A stretch of 64,000 nt of DNA from Bacteroidota bacterium (GCA_024279425.1 JAJRRO010000111.1:1-64000); one strand, 5' to 3'. Shown: positions 7,613-18,400, counted from the first letter of the stretch. Notes: generated by a model not told the origin, from the letters alone. Made by a program: numbers and translations.

Positions 7613-9195
7613 ATGATAACTGGAAAAAATTATATCGGCAACAATCTATCCGCAAAAGGCGGCAAATCATACACTACTTTCAATCCCCAACGTAATGAGG
7701 AGAATGAATTTAGCTTTGTCGAAGCAACATCTGAAGAAATCAATGAAGCTGTGGCACTTGCGAAAAAGGCCCATAAAACTTTCGGTAAAATTTCAGGTGA
7801 AAAAAAGCAGCATTTCTTAATGCTGTGGCAGATGAAATTCTCGCATTGGATGAAGAATTGATACAGACCTATTGTTCGGAAACCGGATTGCCAGAAGGCA
7901 GGGCTAAAGGAGAGCGGGGCAGGACCATTGGCCAACTTCGTTCTTTTGCCGCTTTGGTTGAAGAAGGTTCGTGGGTAGAAGCCAGCATTGATACTGCTAT
8001 TCCTGATAGAACACCTGTTCCAAAACCTGATTTACGAAAAATGTTGGTTCCATTAGGCCCGGTTGTGGTTTTTGGTGCGAGCAATTTTCCTTTGGCATAT
8101 TCCACCGCAGGTGGTGATACCGCTGCTGCTTTTGCTGCAGGCTGTCCGGTTATTGTAAAATCACACCCCATGCATACGGGCACGGGTGAATTGGTAGCGT
8201 CGGCCATTATAAAAGCTTCTGAAAAAACCAATATGCCCAATGGTGTATTCTCCAATTTGAACAGTAGCGGTATTGAGGTTGGAGTTGAGTTGGTAAAGCA
8301 TCCAGGAGTAAAGGCGGTAGGTTTTACAGGCAGTATACGAGGAGGAAGAGCATTGTTCGATTTGGCCTCGCAACGCGAAGAACCCATTCCGGTCTTTGCT
8401 GAAATGGGTAGTGTAAACCCTGTTGTTGTATTACCAAAAGCACTGGAGGAAAGAGGAGGTTCATTAGCACAAACCTATGCCGGTTCAATAACCTTGGGTA
8501 CAGGACAATTCTGTACCAAGCCAGGACTTTTGTTGGGAATAAAAAGCGAAAAATTGAACCATTTTATAGGAGAACTCTCCAATGAGATCGTAAAAATTGA
8601 ACCTTCCTGTATGTTGCATCCAAATATTATTGGAGCTTATGAGGGAAATAAGCAAAAAGCGGTTTCCCAAAGTGATTTACAAGTTGTGGCAGATTATGAA
8701 TCGGATGTAGAACCAAACTTTGCCCGGCAAACGGTAACTACGGTAGAAGGAAAAACTTTTCTGGAAAACTCAACCTTGCATCAGGAAGTATTTGGACCCT
8801 ATTCTATAGTAGTACAGTGTGAGGATGTAGATCAGTTACAACAAATAATAGCTGGACTTGAAGGGCAACTTACAGGAACCATAATCGCTGGAGAAGATGA
8901 GCTGCACCAATATAAAGGCATAATCAGTGCACTTCAAAATCGGGTAGGTCGAATAATTTATAATGGAGTACCAACTGGGGTTGACGTATGTCCGTCAATG
9001 CATCATGGAGGTCCGTACCCATCATCGACAGATAGTCGTTTTAGCGCTGTGGGCATTCATTCTATAAAAAGATGGGCACGACCCATTAGTTATCAGGATT
9101 GGCCAGATAGCCTATTACCCATGGAACTCCAGAATTCGAATCCGCTTGAGATTTCTAGATTGGTGAATAACGAACAAACCCATCGTGAAATATAA
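7613..9195 (+). pseudogene. Alpha-ketoglutarate semialdehyde dehydrogenase with a single-base frameshift
   Basis: The full product would be about 527 residues, normal for this NADP-dependent aldehyde dehydrogenase group. The ATG at 7613 gives MITGKNYIGNNLSAKGGKSY, a typical N-terminus. The frame breaks in an A7 run at 7800-7806; adding one A restores EKKAAFLNAVADEILALDEE and joins the two parts exactly. The catalytic Glu (VFAEMGSVNPVVVLP, about 263) and Cys (LGTGQFCTKPGLLLG, about 300) are in the second part. The reaction oxidises alpha-ketoglutarate semialdehyde to alpha-ketoglutarate, the last step of hydroxyproline breakdown. As written, translation would stop early, so the pathway would lack this enzyme unless the base is a sequencing error or ribosomes slip. 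Confidence 0.85.
7800..7825 (+). other. A AAA AAG heptamer plus hairpin at the aldehyde dehydrogenase frameshift
   Basis: In the reading frame the sequence is GAA AAA AAG, giving the classical -1 slip heptamer A AAA AAG in correct phase, as in E. coli dnaX. A -1 step enters the frame that continues the protein (GCA GCA TTT). A 6-bp hairpin CAGCAT-ttctta-ATGCTG (7808-7825) follows at once, closer than the usual 5-8 base spacer. An AGGTGA lies just before the run. A plain missing A in a homopolymer is the simpler explanation. Confidence 0.45.
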
Positions 9196-9204
9196 ATTCC
9201 TCGA

Positions 9205-10938
9205 ATGAGAATCCTTCGGAACCTTCTTGCTATCACTCTAATCACCCTATATGGCTGTGGGGGAAATAAAGTGAATGACCCTTCAGGAGAATTGCAAGGG
9301 ATAATTGAAGATTATGAGGCCCATGAGGGCTATGATAAAAAAGAATATCCCCTAGGGCTATTTACGGAGGCCTACTACAAGGCTGAAGCTGAATTTGCCA
9401 AATCCACAAAGGCAGCCTTGGCAAAGATCAATGAAGGTGGATTGAATGAAACGAACAAGATTTCCTTACATCTTTTGGATTTTGTTTTACAGGATAAAAT
9501 CGATGTATATGAATATGAAAGATACCTAAACCCTATCCTTTCAGACGCTGGATTTCACAGTAATTTGACCTATTCGGTAAGGCCTTTGACTAATTATTCA
9601 CAGGTAAAGGAATATCTGAACAAATTAAATGCAATTCCTGTATTTGTGGACCAGCATTTTGAGATACTCAGGAAATCGATCACAAAGGGAGTTACCCAAC
9701 CTCGTGTTATTTTCAAAGGGTATGAGTCTACCTATGAGGATCATATAGTTTCCAATTTTGAAGACAGCTATTATTACTCCTCTTTTAAAAATTTACCTGA
9801 GATACTGACTGCCTCTCAAAGGGATTCTGTTCTTAATGCGGCCAAGGAAACGATCAATACCGTGGTAGTACCACAGTTTAAAAGGATAAAGGCCTTTTTT
9901 GAAGAAGAATATTTACCCAATACCAGAGAAACAATTGGAGTTTCTGAAACTCCCAATGGGAAGGCCTACTATCAAAATCGAATTGATTTTTATTCGACGA
10001 GTACAAAGCACTCCGCAGATGGTATCCATAAAATTGGATTAGGCGAGGTGGCTAGGATTAAATCCGAAATGGAGAAAATTATAGCCGGGCTGCAATTCGA
10101 AGGTAGCTTTTCGGATTTCTTGAAATTTCTACGTACAGACAAACAATTCTACGCGGAAACACCTCGCGAATTATTGATGTTGGCTCGTGATATGGCCAAA
10201 AGGGCCGATGAGCAACTACCCCGATTCTTCAAAACTTTACCTCGTAAACCGTATGGCGTGGCTCCTGTACCCGATGCGCTTGCTCCAAAATACACCGGAG
10301 GAAGGTACATAGGGACGACCAAGAACAGCACCGATTCAGGATATTATTGGGTAAACACTTACGATTTACCAAGCCGAACATTATATACTTTGCCTTCACT
10401 GACTGTTCATGAGGCCGTTCCCGGACATCATCTTCAGGGAGCTTTGAATTTGGAATTGGGAGATAGTATCCCACAATTCAGAAAAGACCTATACCTTTCT
10501 GCCTATGGTGAAGGTTGGGGACTTTATACTGAATTTTTAGCTGATGAAATGGGGATGTATACTACCCCTTATGAACATTTCGGCAAGTTGACCTATGAAA
10601 TGTGGAGGGCTTGTAGATTGGTAGTTGATACAGGAATTCATGCTAAAGGTTGGACGCGCGACCAAGTGGTGGACTATATGGCATCGAATACTGCTTTGTC
10701 AATGCATGAGATCAATACCGAGACGGATCGTTACATTTCTTGGCCAGGACAGGCTCTGTCTTATAAAATAGGCGAGCTTAAGATTCGGGAATTACGAAAA
10801 AAGGCCGAGACCACTTTGCAAAGTAAATTTGACATTCGGGAATTTCATGAAATCATTTTAGGGCAGGGTACCGTAACCTTGGCTATTTTGGAAGAAAGAA
10901 TCGATAATTATATTGAAAAGACAAAGAATGGGTCGTAG
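9205..10938 (+). CDS. DUF885 family lipoprotein, putative metallopeptidase
   Basis: The protein has 577 residues. A signal peptide ends in a lipobox (LITLYGC, Cys18), so it is a lipoprotein of the periplasm or cell surface. The DUF885 hallmark HEAVPGHH is at residues 402-409, a thermolysin-like HExxxxHH zinc-site pattern, with LSAYGEGWGLYTEFLADE following as the family's second conserved block. Members are thought to be zinc peptidases. It lies inside the hydroxyproline operon, ten bases after the aldehyde dehydrogenase and overlapping the epimerase by 11 bases. The inference is that it releases hydroxyproline from small peptides outside the cytoplasm. No transporter is encoded in the operon. 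Confidence 0.8.
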   Translation: MRILRNLLAITLITLYGCGGNKVNDPSGELQGIIEDYEAHEGYDKKEYPLGLFTEAYYKAEAEFAKSTKAALAKINEGGLNETNKISLHLLDFVLQDKIDVYEYERYLNPILSDAGFHSNLTYSVRPLTNYSQVKEYLNKLNAIPVFVDQHFEILRKSITKGVTQPRVIFKGYESTYEDHIVSNFEDSYYYSSFKNLPEILTASQRDSVLNAAKETINTVVVPQFKRIKAFFEEEYLPNTRETIGVSETPNGKAYYQNRIDFYSTSTKHSADGIHKIGLGEVARIKSEMEKIIAGLQFEGSFSDFLKFLRTDKQFYAETPRELLMLARDMAKRADEQLPRFFKTLPRKPYGVAPVPDALAPKYTGGRYIGTTKNSTDSGYYWVNTYDLPSRTLYTLPSLTVHEAVPGHHLQGALNLELGDSIPQFRKDLYLSAYGEGWGLYTEFLADEMGMYTTPYEHFGKLTYEMWRACRLVVDTGIHAKGWTRDQVVDYMASNTALSMHEINTETDRYISWPGQALSYKIGELKIRELRKKAETTLQSKFDIREFHEIILGQGTVTLAILEERIDNYIEKTKNGS

Positions 10939-11935
10939 TACATTTACCTGTATTGATGCACACACCTGTGGCAATCCGGTGAGGGTGGTTGCCAAAGGAG
11001 GCCCCCAACTGGAGGGTCACAATATGAGAGAAAAACGACAGCATTTCCTTGATGAATTTGATTGGGTTAGGAAGGGATTGATGTTCGAACCACGTGGCCA
11101 TGATATGATGAGTGGTAGTGTTTTCTATCCACCCGCAAATCCGGCCAACGATTTAGGAATTCTTTTTATTGAGACCAGTGGATGTTTGCCCATGTGCGGA
11201 CATGGAACCATAGGTGCAATTACTATTGGAATAGAGGAGGGACTTATCATTCCCAAAATTCCAGGTAAAGTACGTATGGAAACCCCTGCGGGGTTAGTGC
11301 AGGTGGAATATCAGCAGACGGGTAACCGAGTAGATTGGGTAAAGTTCACCAATGTGAAATCGTACTTGGCAGCTACTGATTTGACCATTGAATGCCAAGA
11401 ACTTGGAGCGCTGATGTTTGACGTCTCTTATGGAGGCAATTTCTATGCAATCGTCGATTCACAAAAGAATTTTTCAGGTATTCAAGATTTTACCGCCAGT
11501 AAACTCATTCAATATAGTCAAGAGATAAGGGATAAGATCAACGAAAAATACCCGGATAAATTTATTCATCCAGAGGATGACACCATTCACAGTGTAAGTC
11601 ATATATTATGGACAGGTGATACCATAGCAGCTGAAGCAACAGCTCGTAATGCGGTATTTTATGGTGACAAGGCCATTGATCGTTCGCCCTGCGGAACAGG
11701 TACGTCCGCAAGATTGGCACAATGGCATGCCAAGGGCAAATTGAAAATGGGGGAAGAATTCATTCATGAAAGTTATATTGGCTCTCAATTTATAGGTAGG
11801 GTAGAGGAGGAGACCACTTTACAGGGTATCCCGGCTATTGTGCCAAGTATTCAGGGATGGGCGAAAATCTATGGACACAATACGATAACAATAGATGACG
11901 ATGATCCATATGCCCATGGGTTCCAAGTCATTTAA
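10928..11935 (+). CDS. 4-hydroxyproline 2-epimerase (proline racemase family)
   Basis: The protein has 335 residues. The ATG at 10928 overlaps the DUF885 stop by 11 bases, implying translational coupling; a TTG five codons upstream is less likely. Both catalytic cysteines of true epimerases are present: Cys90 in LPMCGHGTIG and Cys255 in DRSPCGTGTSA. This separates it from the dehydratase group, where one Cys is replaced. The N-terminal CIDAHTCGNPVRVV block is typical. The enzyme inverts C2 of trans-4-hydroxy-L-proline to cis-4-hydroxy-D-proline, the substrate for the dehydrogenase encoded next. It is a cytoplasmic, cofactor-free enzyme. Confidence 0.9.
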   Translation: MGRSTFTCIDAHTCGNPVRVVAKGGPQLEGHNMREKRQHFLDEFDWVRKGLMFEPRGHDMMSGSVFYPPANPANDLGILFIETSGCLPMCGHGTIGAITIGIEEGLIIPKIPGKVRMETPAGLVQVEYQQTGNRVDWVKFTNVKSYLAATDLTIECQELGALMFDVSYGGNFYAIVDSQKNFSGIQDFTASKLIQYSQEIRDKINEKYPDKFIHPEDDTIHSVSHILWTGDTIAAEATARNAVFYGDKAIDRSPCGTGTSARLAQWHAKGKLKMGEEFIHESYIGSQFIGRVEEETTLQGIPAIVPSIQGWAKIYGHNTITIDDDDPYAHGFQVI

Positions 11936-11963
11936 CACTCAATTCGTTTCATAGCATAGCACA

Positions 11964-13214
11964 ATGGGAAAAAATATTGTCATTATTGGTGGGGGAATAG
12001 TGGGCCTATGTTCAGCCTACTATTTACAAAAAGAAGGACATCAAGTTACGGTATTCGATAAATCGGACATCTCCCAAGGTGCCTCATTCGTAAATGCGGG
12101 AATTCTTACTCCAAGTCATATTATTCCTTTGGCATCGCCTGGAATGATTGCCAAGGGTATAAAGTGGATGTTCAATGCCTCAAGTCCGTTTTATATAAAA
12201 CCCCGTTTTGATTTGGATTTTTTGAAGTGGGCTTGGTATTTCCATAGAGCCTCGACCAAGGAAAACGTTGAAAAGGCCATTCCTGCAATCAAGGAGATCA
12301 ACCTTTTAAGTCGTGACTTGTTCGAGGAGGTAAAGGCCTCCGGGGATTTAGGGGATTTTCAATTGGAAAGAAAGGGGTTGCTGATGCTGTATAAGACCGA
12401 TGCCGCTGGAGAAGAGGAAATGGAGGTCGCTGAAAAAGCGAAGCAATTGGAATTGGAAGTTCAACTTTTGGACAAACAACAATTGGACGCTATTGAACCC
12501 AATGTGGATATCGCCGCCAAAGGAGCCATTCATTATCAATGTGATGGGCATGCCACGCCTACGGAATTTATGCCGAGAATGGTTAAATACTTAACCCGCA
12601 AAGGTGTCATAATAAAAACCAATGAAGAAGTTCTTGACATCAACGTTCCCAGCCATAAAATCGATAAAATTGTAACTTCAAAGGGAGCATATAAAACTGA
12701 TGAGGTTGTTTTGGCTGCTGGATCATGGAGCGGACTGCTTTCCAAAAAATTAAATATAAAGTTACCCATACAGGCAGGGAAGGGGTATGCTATAAATGTA
12801 CAAAGACCAACAGGAATTAGTATTCCGGCTATTCTTTTAGAAGCAAAAGTTGCTGTAACTCCAATGCGAGGCTTTACACGTTTTGCCGGAACTATGGAGT
12901 TTTCGGGAATCAATACCATAATTCAAAAAGAACGTGTAGAAGCGATAGCCAAGGCTGCAAAAAGTTTTTACCCTGAAATTGAAGTGAATTTTGAGGAAAA
13001 AGAAAGTGCCCAGACGGGAATGAGGCCTGTTTCTCCAGATGGCTTACCGTATATTGGGCGATGTTCAAATATTGATAACCTCACCTTTGCTACGGGCCAT
13101 GCCATGATGGGCTGGAGTTTGGGCCCTGCTACGGGTAAATTGGTTTCTGAAGTTATTAATGGCAAAAAAACATCAATGAATATCACTCCCTTTGCTCCTG
13201 GGAGGAAGTTTTAG
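11964..13214 (+). CDS. FAD-dependent D-amino-acid (D-hydroxyproline) dehydrogenase
   Basis: The protein has 416 residues of the DAO/glycine oxidase family. The N-terminal Rossmann motif is IVIIGGGIVGLCSAYYLQKE (about 5-24). The C-terminal FAD/substrate blocks are GMRPVSPDGLPYIGR and TGHAMMGWSLGPATGKLVSE (about 350-395). In this operon the expected reaction is oxidation of cis-4-hydroxy-D-proline to 1-pyrroline-4-hydroxy-2-carboxylate, which the DapA-family deaminase uses. The electron acceptor is not evident; the family has both oxidases and quinone-linked dehydrogenases. It is the last gene of the operon, 28 bases after the epimerase. The following 250 bases hold no obvious terminator. Confidence 0.87.
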   Translation: MGKNIVIIGGGIVGLCSAYYLQKEGHQVTVFDKSDISQGASFVNAGILTPSHIIPLASPGMIAKGIKWMFNASSPFYIKPRFDLDFLKWAWYFHRASTKENVEKAIPAIKEINLLSRDLFEEVKASGDLGDFQLERKGLLMLYKTDAAGEEEMEVAEKAKQLELEVQLLDKQQLDAIEPNVDIAAKGAIHYQCDGHATPTEFMPRMVKYLTRKGVIIKTNEEVLDINVPSHKIDKIVTSKGAYKTDEVVLAAGSWSGLLSKKLNIKLPIQAGKGYAINVQRPTGISIPAILLEAKVAVTPMRGFTRFAGTMEFSGINTIIQKERVEAIAKAAKSFYPEIEVNFEEKESAQTGMRPVSPDGLPYIGRCSNIDNLTFATGHAMMGWSLGPATGKLVSEVINGKKTSMNITPFAPGRKF

Positions 13215-13402
13215 AATAAAGTACTCTTCTTGAATACTATGAGTCTGGGTATTCCGACCAAAGGACAAAGGTCTAGAGGCCTCTGATTTTATGAAAATAC
13301 TGGAAATCAAACCAACCCATTTTATCTGTATTTGGAAAAAGAGTTAAAAGCTATGTTTTTGTCTCCTTGTGCCTCGTCGAAAGGTCAGCAAAACCATCCC
13401 TA

Positions 13403-13419
13403 CTGCGCTCTATGTGACA
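13403..13419 (-). repeat. REP-like repeat, inverted copy
   Basis: CTGCGCTCTATGTGACA is the reverse complement (one mismatch) of the first 17 bases of the repeat at 13990. The two copies face each other around the 13466-13897 gene. Sequences of the form TGTCAcATTGAGCGCAGTCG are dispersed extragenic repeats in many flavobacterial genomes. Confidence 0.5.
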
Positions 13420-13465
13420 GTGAAATTGTCATTGGTACAATTTTATTTATAAAAATGAAAGTAAT

Positions 13466-13897
13466 TTAACATGAATGGTCACCTACAATCTTCCAAGCTC
13501 CGTTTATACGTTTAAAAACAATCATAAAAGTACCATTGGCGTCACCAACTTCTCTGGTCAAGTGGTATTCACCCATGACCCAATAGGCATCATCACTTAT
13601 GCGCGAAATATTAGCGATTGAGAATACTAATTTTCCGGTATCAGCCTTTGTGGGATATCCCTTTTTGTACCTATCAAGCATGTTCTGCCAACCGTAGATA
13701 ACACCGCCACTGCCAAAATAAGGAAGAGAATCGGATTGCACGTAGCCTTGCATAAAACCCTCCAAGTCATTGTTTGACCAGGCTTCTTCCTGAACTTTAA
13801 GAACCTTTTTTATGGCCGTGATATCGTCTGCCTCGGAAACCGATGACTTACATGAAGAAAGACAGATTAGGAAAACTAGCAGCACTGATATTCTCAT
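13466..13897 (-). CDS. DUF4440/SnoaL-like lipoprotein
   Basis: The protein has 143 residues with a lipoprotein signal (VFLICLSSC). The NTF2-like fold is indicated by IKKVLKVQEEAWSNNDLEGF (about 29-48), SDDAYWVMGEYHLT and the closing TFMIVFKRINGAWKIVGDH, the usual DUF4440 layout. These proteins bind small ligands, and no enzymatic function is established for most. It is transcribed alone, convergent with the hydroxyproline operon, and is flanked by an inverted pair of REP-like repeats. The start at 13897 is the only Met before the signal peptide. Confidence 0.75.
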   Translation of the reverse strand: MRISVLLVFLICLSSCKSSVSEADDITAIKKVLKVQEEAWSNNDLEGFMQGYVQSDSLPYFGSGGVIYGWQNMLDRYKKGYPTKADTGKLVFSIANISRISDDAYWVMGEYHLTREVGDANGTFMIVFKRINGAWKIVGDHSC

Positions 13898-13989
13898 CTT
13901 GATTCTGTTTTGACTTCTGGTAAGATACTACAATCAAAAAGAATGTCATACTAAAAGCGAGCTTCCATAAAGTTGAATTTTAGCATAAA

Positions 13990-14014
13990 TGTCACATTGA
14001 GCGCAGTCGAAATG
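13990..14014 (+). repeat. REP-like repeat in a gene-free stretch
   Basis: The repeat runs from TGTCACATTGAGCGCAG to CGAAATG. It is the only structured sequence recognised in the 332-bp gap 13898-14229, which otherwise holds no gene. Its partner lies at 13403-13419 in opposite orientation. Confidence 0.5.
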
Positions 14015-14229
14015 CTCTAGGTACTAAAAATTTCTGGTTTTCAGCTGCCCTCAAGGTGACCATTTATAGTCTACTTCTTAGAAGCCTTCATAGGTTTTTT
14101 TATAAAAACGTAATCGGACGTCGTCTGTTAATTGACTTACAACTTTAATACTGAGAATTTTATGGTTTTCCATAAAAAGTTAATATGTTCAAAATCACCT
14201 TTAAAACAATGAATCAATGTTCATGTCCA

Positions 14230-15375
14230 CTAGTCCCCAACCAGATTAAATGCTCCCTTTGTAAGGAAAATTTCCTTTTCCGAGAAATCACTCATATTCT
14301 TGATTACGGTGTAACCTTTAAAGGTATCTCCAACCGATACTTCTTTTTGGGTAAAAGAATAGCCGTCCGAAACATTTGGTTGTGTACATAATACAAATGT
14401 TCCTTCGTCGGTAATGACAATGGCGTCTTTTGGTAAGGCCTTTGCCTGGGTAGATTCAGTTATTATTTGCGCATTAACGAACATTCCTACTACAAAATTA
14501 TGAGCTTTATCATCTTCCAAATGCCCATGCACTTTTACCGTACGGTTTTTTGTATCGATTGACGTACCAACCAAATGTACTTCCGCTTCAAAAGAGCCTT
14601 CAATGGCTTCAGGAATCTTGAACAGGATTTTTTGCCCTTCTTCCACCTGGAGAATATCCTTTTCAAAAACAGACAATTCTAAATGAATATGGTCTGTATT
14701 GACGATTTCCATGATTTCATCAGCAGGGGAAACGTAGGCCCCTTTGGTAATGTTTAATTTGGTAATACTACCATGAATAGGGGCATACAAAGTAACTACG
14801 GAAGTAATAGTGCCACTTTCAACAGATTTTATATTAATATTGAGCATCTCCAATTTCTTTTTTAATCCGTTGTATGTGGCAAGAGCCTTTTTATAATCAC
14901 TTTCGGCTTTTAGGAAGTTTTTTTGAGAGCTTATTTTTTCTTCTGTCAAAGTTTTTTGCCGATCGTACTCCGATTTTAAAAAAGTCAATTGTTCCGCAAC
15001 TTCAAGGTACTTTTGTTGCATTTCAACAAATTCAAGATTTTCAAGGGTTACCAGAACTTGACCTTTGCGAACCTTGTCACCAATAAGCAAAGGGGTTTTT
15101 TGTATATAGCCACCGGAAAAAGTGCTTACAACCGCCCTATTTTGCGGAGGAACATCTATCATCCCCGTGGTCTCCACAGTTTTTGGAAATGATTGCTCAG
15201 TGATTTCCCCAAGTTGCATCCCGCTGTCCTCAAATTGCTTTTTTGTTACTTGAATTACATTTATTTCAGGTTCGTTTTCAAAGTTTTCCTCGGTTTCACC
15301 CTTGGTTTTGGAATCTCCACACCCTACTACGAATACTGTTATTAAGGTGTAGATAATATTTTGATATGATTTCAT
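14230..15375 (-). CDS. RND efflux periplasmic adaptor (CzcB/CusB-like) lipoprotein
   Basis: The protein has about 381 residues. The ATG at 15375 gives a lipoprotein signal (LITVFVVGC); an in-frame ATG at 15426 would bury it but would also overlap the upstream gene by 4 bases. The barrel-sandwich hybrid halves are GDKVRKGQVLVTLENLE (about 85-101) and GSITKLNITKGAYVSPADEI (about 207-226), separated by a coiled hairpin (about 105-190). The C-terminal membrane-proximal domain ends KGAFNLVGD. It links the inner-membrane RND pump to the outer-membrane channel for metal export. Together with the CzcA-TolC fusion it forms a two-gene tripartite system. Confidence 0.9.
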   Translation of the reverse strand: MKSYQNIIYTLITVFVVGCGDSKTKGETEENFENEPEINVIQVTKKQFEDSGMQLGEITEQSFPKTVETTGMIDVPPQNRAVVSTFSGGYIQKTPLLIGDKVRKGQVLVTLENLEFVEMQQKYLEVAEQLTFLKSEYDRQKTLTEEKISSQKNFLKAESDYKKALATYNGLKKKLEMLNINIKSVESGTITSVVTLYAPIHGSITKLNITKGAYVSPADEIMEIVNTDHIHLELSVFEKDILQVEEGQKILFKIPEAIEGSFEAEVHLVGTSIDTKNRTVKVHGHLEDDKAHNFVVGMFVNAQIITESTQAKALPKDAIVITDEGTFVLCTQPNVSDGYSFTQKEVSVGDTFKGYTVIKNMSDFSEKEIFLTKGAFNLVGD

Positions 15376-15422
15376 TTTTATGATTTTAAGTCTTTTATAT
15401 ACTGTGTTTTGTAATTCGGTTT

Positions 15423-18400
15423 TCATAGGGTTAGATGATTTAGGGCAATAACCGTTTGATTATGATTATTAAGATTCTCCAAATATGAGAGTGTTATGTT
15501 GTAGGCGTTTTCCAAACTCTGTATGTATTGAAAGAAATCTATTTCCCCATTTTGATAACTAACAGTGGCCGTCTTTAGGATCTCATCCGAAAGGTTTTGC
15601 CCCTCAACCTCATAATAAGTCAATATTTCCTCATATTTATGAAGCTGTCCTCTTAATAGTTGATACTCTAGATCCAATCGATTCGAATAATCTATTGATT
15701 CTTCATTAGCGACTTCTTTGGCAATTTTCGCTGCTTTTATTTTAGAGGCATTACCACTAAAAAACAATGGGATTTTTAAGCCCAATTGGTAACCGTGCAG
15801 ATTATCGCCCAAGCCTGAATTACTTCCTTGAAAATATTCCAAGTTTATGTCTGGAAGCAGGCGCTGCTTTTCAAGGGCACTTTTGGCCTTGACCATCTCG
15901 GCTCTACGGTTATATAGACTCAGACCTGCATTCAAGGAGATATCGGTAACCTTACGTTTTAATTTTTGCATAGGCATCGTGGCTATATGCAAGTTTTCGG
16001 CTACCTGGGTTATTTTTTGTAGTCGCGATTGGGTAATGGATACGTTCTCCTTGGCTTGCTTAAAAAGAACCTGTAATTCTCTTCGTTTGGCTTGTGCCGT
16101 TATCTTTTCCAAGTAATTGGTTTCACCCAATTCGAATCTACGTTGGGAAGCATAAGCGAATTTTTGATAAATACTATCCAAATATTCATAAACTTGTTGC
16201 CTTTCCCTTTCATACTGCAATTGGTGATAAGCAGATGCAACCGCTTTTTCAAGCATTTGTTTTTGCACTTCATAGTGATTTTGTTCCATACCCAAACGAA
16301 ATTTGTTCACTCGTTTTTTACCAAAATACAGCGATGGGAACATAAAACTTTGCTGAATACCATATACCTTTAAGGGTTCATTGTTGAAGGCCAGATTGTT
16401 TTGATCGTATTGATAGTAAATTTTGGTTTTGTCGAAGTCGAAAGCGCTATTTACAAGAGCTTTGGACTCCTCAACCTTTAAAGCCGCTGCTTTGATACCT
16501 GCATTATTTTCAAAGGCCAAGGTCCTGATATCTTCATAATTCAATCCTTTTTCCTGAGCATTTGTACCAAATGCCACAAAAAATAGAATTAGTGAAAGAC
16601 CTTTAAAATTTTTCCCCTTCATTATTCCTTTTAATTCGATTTTTTTATCAAAAATAGAGTATAAAACAGGTAACACGACCAATGTGAGCAGGGTAGCGGT
16701 AATAAGTCCGCCAATGACCACTGTTGCTAAGGGACGCTGAACTTCAGCTCCGACATTTGTGGATACTGCCATGGGTAAAAAGCCTAATGCCGCCGCCGAG
16801 GCGGTCAAGAGCACCGCCCGAAGTCGGTCTTTGGTCCCTTGTTTGATACGAGCCTTGATATCATCCATACCTTGTTTTTTTAATTCCTTAAAATGTTCGA
16901 TAAGAACAATGCCATTTAGAACTGCAATTCCGAAAAGCGCAATGAAACCTACCCCGGCCGAGATACTAAATGGCATATCCCTTACCCATAGGAAAAACAC
17001 ACCTCCAACAGCGGCCAATGGAATGGCGGAATAGATTATCAAGGCGTCCTTTACCGACTTAAAGGCAAAAAAGAGTAAGAAGAAAATTAGAACCAAGGCA
17101 ATGGGCACTGCTATTTTCAATCTATTTTTTGCACTTTGGAGGTTTTCAAATTGTCCCCCATAAGTAATGGTATAGCCTACAGGGAGTTTTACCTTTGAGG
17201 CTATGCGGTTTTGAATATCAGTTACCACGGATTGCAAATCTCGATTTCGGACGTTTATACCCACAACAATTCTTCGTTTGGTATCGTCCCTTGCTATTTT
17301 GGCAGCACCCTTGGTGTACGATATTTGTGCCAATTCGCTCATGGGGATTTTACCACCAGAGGGCAAGTCAACATAAAGATTGGCAATATTGTCAATGTCC
17401 TTCCTACTATTTTCATCAAGCCGCAACGTTAGATCAAAACGTTTTTCACCCTCGAATACGCTACCTAGATTCGCACCTGCAAATCCCATGGAGACAATAG
17501 TATTCAAATCATTGATATTCAATCCATAACGAGCAATTTTAGCCCTATTGTACTTAATGTTCATTTGGGGTAGGCCTACTATTTTTTCAACGGTTATATC
17601 TGCAGCACCTTCTATATCTTCAATCAGTCTTTTTATCTCATTTCCTTTTGTACTCAACACCCCAAGATCTTCACCGAATATTTTTATGGCAATATCGGCC
17701 CTCACTCCGGTAATCAACTCATTGAAGCGCATTTCAATGGGTTGGGTAAACTCTACTTCCATTCCCGGAATGATACCCAAAGCTTCCTTGAACTTGTCGG
17801 CTAGTTCATCCTTACTGGTGGCTGTAACCCATTCCTTTTTGGGTTTAAGTGTGATTATCACATCTGTTTCCTCCATAGACATGGGGTCGGTCGGTACTTC
17901 TGCTGCACCGATACGCGTAATGACTTGTTCAACCTCTGGAAATTCATTCAACAATATTTTTTCAATTCTTGTTGTGGTTTCAATAGTTTTGCTCAAAGAT
18001 GTACCTGTCTTTAGAATGGGTTGAATTACAAAATCACCCTCGTCTAGGGTAGGGATGAATTCTCCACCCATGATTGTAAAAAGATATATTGAAAAAGCCA
18101 ATAACAATGCAGCCGTGCCAAGTACCAGTTTCTTACTTTTAAGGGCCCAATCAATAACAGGTTCATACACTTTATTGAGAAAGCTCATCAAACGAACCGA
18201 AATATTCTTATCTGAAATCCGGGTAGGTTTTAGTATGAGTGAAGCGACTACCGGAACATAAGTGAAGCATAAAATCATGGCTCCGATCAAGGCAAAACTG
18301 AATGTCAATGCCATGGGTTTGAACATTTTGCCTTCAACACCACTTAATGACAGAATTGGAATGAATACGATTAGAATTATGAGTTGTCCAAAGATGGCCG

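Noticed and set aside
14185-14391. Cys-rich small open frame on the + strand (FKTMNQCSCPLVPNQ)
   Set aside because: Mostly antisense to the 3' end of the CzcB-like gene; no ribosome site, and the Cys content is a by-product of the other strand.
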